Source: Microcoleaceae cyanobacterium UBA11344
GTDB taxonomy: Bacteria > Cyanobacteriota > Cyanobacteriia > Cyanobacteriales > Microcoleaceae
NCBI GenBank assembly: GCA_003483675.1
Contig: DMYK01000390.1
Span: forward strand, 1-19,365
Direction: 5' to 3'
Length of the DNA stretch: 19,365 nucleotides
Shown here: positions 13,575-19,365 of the stretch, one piece after another
Position numbering within the stretch: position 1 is the first letter of the stretch
Layout of the letters: every line of letters begins with the position of its first letter
Position numbers and translations under genes: made by a program
The notes under the pieces: model-generated
Seen by the model: only the letters and a program-made list of their open reading frames with translations
Told to the model about the DNA's origin: nothing
Databases searched by the model: none

Positions 13575-15706
13575 TGCACCTCATCTAACTGATCAAGGCT
13601 ATATATTTTTTTCACCATCAATTCCACTTTTTCCGTCGTCCATTCCTCACTAGCATCAGTAACAACCCTAATATTTCGCTTCGGCTCATCTTCATCCACA
13701 ACCGCCGCCAATAATTGTTCCAAGGGATTAGTAGGTTTTTGATTACCAAAACCTTTCCGAGATTGGTCTAATGCTGGCAATTCCAACACTTGAAAATTCG
13801 TACCATCCACCGTCGCAAATACTTTAATCACATCTACCCCTTCCTGATAATTTTCTGGCAGTTCGATGTCAAAGCGAATTTCTCTAGATTGTCCAGCATC
13901 TACCACTTCATAAGCAGCACCTTGAGGATAGAATTTGACAATACTTAAATCCGCCTGAAGTATCAAAGCCGAAATATTTAAAATGCGATTAGATTGATTG
14001 TAAATTCGCAGGGCAACCCGTTCTCCTACTTCCAATTCAGGAACTTTACCATCAGTATTCAAAACTACAAATTGTCGGTTTTCTGATTTAACCAATTCAA
14101 CCTTAAGTTTACCATTTAAGGGCGCAAAAGCATCCTCATTATCCAGAGCCAAAATACTTTCATATCTGGCAACATGGATTAAGCGATTAATTAGTTTTTT
14201 CGTTGCTTCAGGTTCATCGATTTTAATCGAAAAAAGCAGATTTTTAATCGGTTCTTTCTTAGTATTTAAAATCAGATATTCGCCATTTGAAGTAATAGAA
14301 ACCAAATAATCGACATTCTCATCTTTTTCTGATTCCGAACAGAATTCTATCCAGCGATGACCTTCAACTTCCTTTTTTTTAGTTTCGAGCATAGCCGGAA
14401 GTAATGCCACATTTACACCCGGAATTTGTGGTAACGGGTCAGGTAAAATAACCCGAACTTTGCGAATTTGTTTCAACCCTGGCGATAAATAGACAGCAGG
14501 TGAACCGATTTCAATCATTCCTGCTGCTAATTGATTATTGATAGTTCTGATACCAAATAACTGTGTTACTTCTGCCCAACAATCGGATGCTCCTAATTCT
14601 ACTACTTTAACCGTTGCAATGCGGTTGTCGCTATCTTTAAAATCCCTCGTTCCGAATTTAAAAATATCGAATTCTGCTCCTTTTTGGATACCGCTAGCTT
14701 GACCTATTTGCAATTGAACTCGGTTTTTGGTAATATCTACGTTCATCACCGAAGTATTACGATTAGTACCAACAGATTGAGCGCCGAAAAAAGTACGATT
14801 TCTCTCGCCAATCAACATCGGTGTTTGTTGGACAAATTTATTGTGAACTAGATTAGAAATGCGATTATATAAATCTTCAACAGTAATTTCTGTACCAAAT
14901 TCTCGCAAAGCTTTTAGTAAAAAATAAGTTAAAACACCATTGCGTTCTGTCCCTTCAAACACACTTTCAAAAGCGAATTCATGATCGCGACAAGCTGCTA
15001 TTAAAGTATAACCTTTTGGTTCTGGTAACAAACCATTAACAACAGTAATATTCCGGCTATTTCCTGTTAAAGTTTGCCAATTTTGGGCTAATTCCTGAAG
15101 CGGTGCAACTAAACTATCTGTAGGTCGGGAACTGGTGTCAATAAAACCGCCACCGCGCACATCCGAATAGTCTGGTTCTATTTCTCTGGTTGTGCCACCG
15201 GAATGACAGCTATCGAGTACAAGAGTTACAGCTAACTCTTTTTCTACCATTTCTTCCAGAAGTTTGGCAAATTCCAAGTCGCGCAAATAGCGGGAATTTG
15301 GTTGACCGATATCGGTGGGAACTAACGCTTGATCTAAACTAGCAACAGTCTTGATCTCTTCGTAAATAGTTTTCGCCTGTCCGCCGTGACCTGAGTAGTG
15401 AATATATACTTGGTCTTGAGGTTGTGCTTTGGCTGTTAGTTCTTTAAATTTGGCGACGATATTCTCATAAGTGGGTAAGAGTTCGGGGGATTCTTTGGGT
15501 TGGTTGGGATTGTCGGAAGCAGAAGCGGTGAGTTTAATAATTTGGTCAGGGGTGAGGTTGAAAGTGTCTTTTAAATAGGTTTCGACGTGGTTGATATCTT
15601 GAACGCATCCCCGCAGGTTTTTGTAACGTCCATCGGGTAAATCATGGGGGAAATAGAAATCGATACCGATGAGGAGGGCGTAGAAGTTGGGGGTTTGGTT
15701 AGTCAT
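13568..15706 (-). CDS. Caspase family protein (peptidase C14) with DUF4384-like C-terminal domain
   Basis: A 712-residue protein. The N-terminal caspase fold (about 7-310) shows YALLIGIDFYF (strand 1), the catalytic histidine in HYSGHGG (His107) and the catalytic cysteine in VLDSCHSGG (Cys167), both intact, so proteolysis is likely. The usual metacaspase/orthocaspase cleavage is after Arg or Lys; this is family knowledge. The middle part is a beta-rich region I do not recognise. Residues about 535-640 (LKVELVKSENRQFVVLNTDG, then ERVALRIYNQSNRILNISAL, then IVKFYPQG) look like a DUF4384 domain. No signal peptide or membrane segment. ATG 15706 follows the CHAT gene by 89 bp on the same strand, so the two are probably co-transcribed. 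A likely effector or downstream protease of the CHAT-STAND sensor (inference). The stop lies in a short repeat. Confidence 0.93.
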   Translation of the reverse strand: MTNQTPNFYALLIGIDFYFPHDLPDGRYKNLRGCVQDINHVETYLKDTFNLTPDQIIKLTASASDNPNQPKESPELLPTYENIVAKFKELTAKAQPQDQVYIHYSGHGGQAKTIYEEIKTVASLDQALVPTDIGQPNSRYLRDLEFAKLLEEMVEKELAVTLVLDSCHSGGTTREIEPDYSDVRGGGFIDTSSRPTDSLVAPLQELAQNWQTLTGNSRNITVVNGLLPEPKGYTLIAACRDHEFAFESVFEGTERNGVLTYFLLKALREFGTEITVEDLYNRISNLVHNKFVQQTPMLIGERNRTFFGAQSVGTNRNTSVMNVDITKNRVQLQIGQASGIQKGAEFDIFKFGTRDFKDSDNRIATVKVVELGASDCWAEVTQLFGIRTINNQLAAGMIEIGSPAVYLSPGLKQIRKVRVILPDPLPQIPGVNVALLPAMLETKKKEVEGHRWIEFCSESEKDENVDYLVSITSNGEYLILNTKKEPIKNLLFSIKIDEPEATKKLINRLIHVARYESILALDNEDAFAPLNGKLKVELVKSENRQFVVLNTDGKVPELEVGERVALRIYNQSNRILNISALILQADLSIVKFYPQGAAYEVVDAGQSREIRFDIELPENYQEGVDVIKVFATVDGTNFQVLELPALDQSRKGFGNQKPTNPLEQLLAAVVDEDEPKRNIRVVTDASEEWTTEKVELMVKKIYSLDQLDEVHR

Positions 15707-15795
15707 GGTTGATGGTGGATAAGGGGTTTGGGAAAGGTGTTATTTTTATATGGGTTTGAGGTGGGGGTTTTTATGCAGTTTTCTATTTAAAATTA

Positions 15796-18765
15796 TCAAA
15801 GCTTTTTGCATAAATCTCTGTCAATTTCAAGGGCATCTGCATCATCAGGATTAGGTTTGAGGTAATTGTCTATGAAATTGCAGCCTTCCTTAACTAAATA
15901 ATCAAAATCTAATCGCCACAGCCTCACCGTGTTGTCACCACTGCCAGTGGCCAGCAGCTTGCCATTGGGGCTGAAACTGACACCATAAACCCAGCTTGTA
16001 TGTCCGGTGAGGGTTTTAATTTCTTTGCCAGTGGTGGTATTCCACAGTTTCACGGTGTTGTCACCACTGGCAGTGGCCAGCAGCTTGCCATCGGGGCTGA
16101 AACTGACCGTATTAACCGTGTCTGTATGTCCGGTGAGGGTTTGAATTACTTTGCCAGTGGAGGTATCCCACAGTTTGACGGTTTTGTCACGACTGCCAGT
16201 GGCCAGCCGCTTGCCATCGGGGCTGAAACTGACAGCTAAAACCGCGTCTGTATGTCCGGTGAGGGTTTTAATTTCCTTGTCGGTGGTGGTATCCCACAGT
16301 TTCACCGTATTGTCACGACTGCCAGTGGCCAGCAGCTTGCCATTGGGGCTGAAACTGACAGCATAAACCCCGTCTGTATGCCCTGAGAGGGTTTTAATTT
16401 CCTTGCGGGTGGTGGTATCCCACAGTTTCACGGTCTTGTCAGCACTGCCAGTAGCCAGCAGCTTGCCATTGGGGCTGAAACTAACAGCCCAAACCTGGTT
16501 CGCGTGTCCGCCCAAGGTGTTTGGTGCTGCTACATTGGAGACAGTATTTAATAATGACAGTTCTACCTGGGTTTGGGTATCGGCATCTACCAAAGGAGTA
16601 TGTCGCATTTGCACAACCGCTTTTAAACTTGTTTTGAGAGCTTTTGACCCATCTAAATTCAAAAGCGCATCGGAACCTTGAGCCAGAGAATTAATTTGAT
16701 TAATAGCAACCTTCCACCAACCAATACCAGCTACTCCTGCTAAACCCAAAGCTATCGCCGCTATCGCCGAAAAGCCACTTAGCCCGATAATTTGCAGTCG
16801 TCGTCCACGTTTCCGTTCCTGTTTCTCCCTATTCCGTTCTTTAACACTAACCTCAATAAAATCTCGTTCCTCCTGTGTCATCTCATCAGCACGTTTCCGC
16901 AACCAATCTTCCGCCACACCCAACGGCGCACCGCGCAACAACCCCCCAGTTTCATGGTTATGATTTTTCCACTCCCGTAATGCTACCTTCAACCGTTCTT
17001 GCCAAGTCCGAAACTGACGGTTCGCATTTATCCACTCGCGCAAAGTTCCCCATTCCCGAATCAGCGCTTCATGCACCACTTCTACCGTATCTTCATCTTC
17101 CGGTTCCTGCCGTCCCGTTACCACCAAACGCGCTTGATATCCAGCTAAATAACTGACTAAATTCCAATTATCTTCCCCCACTTCCGCACGGGTAGCAACG
17201 CGCCTGGTATCTTCTGTTCCTTCTCCCGGACGGACTAATTGCACAAAAATTCGCTGCGCCTGCTTTTTCTCTGTTTCACTCAGTTGTTGATAAACCTGTT
17301 CCGCATGATTGGCAATCGCTTTTTTTACCCCGCCAATTTCCTCATAAGCTTGGTGAGTTAATTCTCGGTTGATTTGCTTTTCCCACAAGCGAGTTAAGGC
17401 AAATTCTAATAATGGTAAATTCCCCGGTTCTTGCCCCACATCATCAAGAATGCGTTGGGTTAATTGCGGTTCTAACTGTACTTCCGATTTTTGAGCAGGT
17501 AATTCAATTGCTGCCTGTAATTCCTCTCGTTTCATGGAACTGAGCAACTGCGGCGTATACTCCTGCAAGGCATCTCGAAACGGACGATAAGAAAGCACAT
17601 AACCGTAAAAATCAGCCCGTAAAGTCACAACCAATGTGATATTCTGTTGTGCGATCGCCGTTAGTAACCCATCAGCAAAACGTTCCTGTTCTTCCTTCAC
17701 CTGACAAAGCGTGTACAATTCCTCAAATTGGTCTGCAACTAACAACAACCGTTGATCTGGGTTGTTTGCCAAAATGCGAGACACCACCTGCTGCAAAGTG
17801 ATTCTACCGTTTCGTAAATCACCTGCTAGCCCCATTGTTTCCCGCAGTTGTTGAGTTTCACCTGCTTCTGGTTCTAATAGCCGCACCAAGGCAAAAGCTA
17901 ATGGCTCAAAGGGTTCTTTTCCTGGACGAAAAGATGCAATTAACCAATTTCCCTCTTTTCGCAATTTGGGAATTAATCCCGCAAATACCACAGAAGATTT
18001 ACCACTGCCACTGGGCCCGACTATCGCTACTAATGGTTGTTTGTGCGTTACTTCCACTAAATTATGCACAAATTTTTCCTGCCCAAAAAAGAATTCTGCA
18101 TCTTCTTCTCTAAATGCAGACAACCCTTGGTAAGGATTAGGCGGAATCACATCTTCAAAATTAATGGGAATATGATCAATTGCCGAATAAATTAACTTTT
18201 TCTTCTTAAAAACAGGAGTTTCGTGTTCCAGAAAACTCATCATCTGCGAACGACCTAACTCGTAGGCTTCTTCCACCCCATACCCAGCAGCAATCCCATC
18301 ATAAAACGCTACCGCAAAGGCAACGGCTGCTTTATCTCCCACGGCTCTATTCATGCCAATGACATAATTAACGTATTGGCTAATTGCTTCTGCTTGTACT
18401 TCGGAATAACAAGCATTGAGAATTACACAATCTACACTTTTTTTGGCAAACAATTTAAACATACTGGCGAGGGCGTTTGTCTGCACCAGCGCCATTTTTC
18501 CGGTATCATCTTCTAGCACAATTCCATCTTCTCCCGCACCATGCCCGCAAAAGTGGACAATGTTGGGTTGATAATCTAAAATCGCTCGGTAAAAATCACG
18601 AGAACGTACTGCCCATTTTTGTTCTAATTTATACTGCTCCCGTTTATTTGCCCGTCGCAATCCTTCGTCAATTTCCCGAATTTCTTCTTCCAATCGCAAG
18701 GGAGCGGTATTTGTGGGATTGGCTGCTAGAATCAGAATTGTTTTGACCGGGGTGTTGTTACTCAT
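15796..18765 (-). CDS. CHAT protease + STAND (nSTAND1-like) NTPase + transmembrane + WD40 repeat protein
   Basis: A 989-residue signalling protein. CHAT caspase-like domain at about 8-195 with intact catalytic pair His75 (HFCGHG) and Cys119 (LNACYS). The linker NPYQGLSAFREEDAEFFFGQ opens a STAND NTPase: Walker A GPSGSGKSS (250-258), Walker B LLLVADQFEEL (340-350), and winged-helix-like regions to about 620. A basic segment (KRGRR) precedes one hydrophobic membrane helix (about 659-684). Five near-identical WD40 repeats of 42 residues follow (751-952), then the usual cap ending CKKL. The start is ATG 18765, with no strong ribosome site. The design is that of a sensor: the repeats detect something, the NTPase oligomerises, and the CHAT protease fires. 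It sits just upstream of the caspase gene. The trigger and substrate are unknown; antiphage or cell-death roles are inferred from the family. Confidence 0.95.
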   Translation of the reverse strand: MSNNTPVKTILILAANPTNTAPLRLEEEIREIDEGLRRANKREQYKLEQKWAVRSRDFYRAILDYQPNIVHFCGHGAGEDGIVLEDDTGKMALVQTNALASMFKLFAKKSVDCVILNACYSEVQAEAISQYVNYVIGMNRAVGDKAAVAFAVAFYDGIAAGYGVEEAYELGRSQMMSFLEHETPVFKKKKLIYSAIDHIPINFEDVIPPNPYQGLSAFREEDAEFFFGQEKFVHNLVEVTHKQPLVAIVGPSGSGKSSVVFAGLIPKLRKEGNWLIASFRPGKEPFEPLAFALVRLLEPEAGETQQLRETMGLAGDLRNGRITLQQVVSRILANNPDQRLLLVADQFEELYTLCQVKEEQERFADGLLTAIAQQNITLVVTLRADFYGYVLSYRPFRDALQEYTPQLLSSMKREELQAAIELPAQKSEVQLEPQLTQRILDDVGQEPGNLPLLEFALTRLWEKQINRELTHQAYEEIGGVKKAIANHAEQVYQQLSETEKKQAQRIFVQLVRPGEGTEDTRRVATRAEVGEDNWNLVSYLAGYQARLVVTGRQEPEDEDTVEVVHEALIREWGTLREWINANRQFRTWQERLKVALREWKNHNHETGGLLRGAPLGVAEDWLRKRADEMTQEERDFIEVSVKERNREKQERKRGRRLQIIGLSGFSAIAAIALGLAGVAGIGWWKVAINQINSLAQGSDALLNLDGSKALKTSLKAVVQMRHTPLVDADTQTQVELSLLNTVSNVAAPNTLGGHANQVWAVSFSPNGKLLATGSADKTVKLWDTTTRKEIKTLSGHTDGVYAVSFSPNGKLLATGSRDNTVKLWDTTTDKEIKTLTGHTDAVLAVSFSPDGKRLATGSRDKTVKLWDTSTGKVIQTLTGHTDTVNTVSFSPDGKLLATASGDNTVKLWNTTTGKEIKTLTGHTSWVYGVSFSPNGKLLATGSGDNTVRLWRLDFDYLVKEGCNFIDNYLKPNPDDADALEIDRDLCKKL
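15910..16515 (-). repeat. Five tandem 126-bp WD40-coding repeats
   Basis: Within the CHAT-STAND gene, DNA units of 126 bp encode the pattern GH-x-V-x-x-VSFSPNGKLLATGS-x-D-x-TVKLWDT. They are so similar at DNA level that the same 20-base blocks recur in every unit (for example TTTCAGCCCC and CTGGCCACTGGCA on the minus strand). Repeat number is likely to change by unequal crossing-over. Confidence 0.9.
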
Positions 18766-18888
18766 AATACAAACGAATGATCGGATAATTTTTCTGTTGT
18801 CACAGCCCTATTCAATCTTGCGATCTCGCGCCCCCGATCGCTCATAACAGTCGATCGCTTATATCTGTCCAATTTTACCTCCTTGTTA
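18766..18888. other. Divergent intergenic region between the CHAT-STAND gene and pilD
   Basis: A 123-bp gap holding the outward promoters of both genes. It contains several CGATCG sites. I could not fix a clear -35/-10 pair. ACCTCC near 18878 is complementary to a ribosome site but is on the wrong strand for pilD. Confidence 0.5.
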
Positions 18889-19365
18889 ATGGACATAATC
18901 TTTAATTCTCTTGTTTATGCCATTGTCTTTGCTTTAGGCTCGGCGATCGGCAGTTTCCTGAATGTGGTAGTTTATCGGTTACCTGCCGGTTTGTCGGTAC
19001 TTTGGCCTCCTTCTCGCTGTCCCAAATGTTTTAATCAGCTTAAATCTTACGAAAATGTACCTGTTTTCGCCTGGCTGTGGCTGCGGGGACGCTGCAACCA
19101 CTGTCGCAGCCCTATTTCTGCACGCTATCCGCTGGTGGAAGCAGCTACGGGTTTGCTGTTTTTGCTGATTTTTTGGCAGTTGGGCGTGACATTACAAACT
19201 CTGGGTTTTTGGGCTTTTTTTAGCTGGCTTTTGGCTTTGTCTTTGATTGATTGCGATACAATGACTTTGCCTAATTCTTTGACTCGATCGGGTTTGGTGG
19301 CTGGACTGGTTTTTCAGATGGCGAAAGGTTGGTGGCCGATATTTAGTCCGATCGACTCCGTTAAC
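18889..19365 (+). CDS. pilD: Prepilin peptidase / N-methyltransferase, N-terminal part (3' end outside window)
   Basis: PilD cleaves leader peptides of type IV prepilins and pseudopilins at the inner membrane and methylates the new N-terminus; it serves pili, motility and natural competence. The first 159 residues are present. ATG 18889 opens a membrane helix (IFNSLVYAIVFALGSAI) followed by GSFLNVVVYRLP, the family hallmark. Two CxxC pairs follow (Cys44/47 in RCPKC, Cys69/72 in RCNHC), which mark the zinc-binding methyltransferase domain. The RYPLVEAATGLLF segment and SLIDCDTMTLPNSLT with catalytic Asp121 are also present. The second catalytic GxGD motif lies beyond the window. The gene is diverged from the CHAT-STAND gene and looks intact. 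It is the housekeeping right border. Confidence 0.93.
   Translation, partial: MDIIFNSLVYAIVFALGSAIGSFLNVVVYRLPAGLSVLWPPSRCPKCFNQLKSYENVPVFAWLWLRGRCNHCRSPISARYPLVEAATGLLFLLIFWQLGVTLQTLGFWAFFSWLLALSLIDCDTMTLPNSLTRSGLVAGLVFQMAKGWWPIFSPIDSVN

Noticed and set aside
16000..16681. Plus-strand open frames across the WD40 region
   Set aside because: They are antisense shadows of the 126-bp WD40 repeats and repeat themselves; no independent family signal.

Overview
The window is from a cyanobacterium, most likely a filamentous one. The palindrome GCGATCGC (HIP1) recurs throughout, for example near 2082, 3172, 6309, 6331, 8247, 11089 and 17651. It also carries short tandem repeats of the CCAATTACCCATTA type, several Uma2-family genes, WD40/TPR/CHAT/caspase signalling proteins and a PilD-type prepilin peptidase. 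The genus is inference only. No rRNA, tRNA or CRISPR array was seen.

Region by region: (a) 1-318 is the 3' end of ispD, cut by the window edge. (b) 345-2725 holds three Uma2-family nuclease-like genes. The first two are a tandem duplication, and each copy is preceded by a palindromic repeat. (c) 2726-4100 is a repeat-rich gap followed by an exported TPR protein. (d) 4207-4983 is a small conserved protein overlapping a GNAT acetyltransferase gene that has a one-base frameshift. (e) 5120-6204 holds broken remnants of an alkanesulfonate ABC transporter: 3' parts of ssuB and ssuA pointing away from each other. (f) 6513-10884 is a probable two-gene operon: a RelE/ParE-like + UvrD-type helicase + helical-repeat fusion of 1108 residues, then a TPR protein. 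(g) 11001-11207 is a remnant of an FAD/NAD(P)-binding protein. (h) 11340-12965 (minus) is a two-domain class III nucleotide cyclase, divergent from a small unknown gene at 13002. (i) 13263-13574 is filled with repeats. (j) 13568-18765 (minus) is a pair of caspase-clan genes: a CHAT-STAND-TM-WD40 protein and, downstream, a caspase with a DUF4384-like tail. (k) From 18889 to the window end is the N-terminal part of pilD.

Two gene sets stand out as possible conflict, stress or cell-death systems. The first is the helicase fusion with its TPR partner. The second is the CHAT-STAND-WD40 sensor with a caspase-like enzyme. Both combine repeat scaffolds with an enzymatic or toxin-like part. Their function is inferred from architecture only. 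The surrounding debris (broken ssu genes, an FAD-protein stub, a frameshifted GNAT, duplicated Uma2 genes and many dispersed repeats) suggests an accessory, actively rearranging region between housekeeping genes ispD and pilD.
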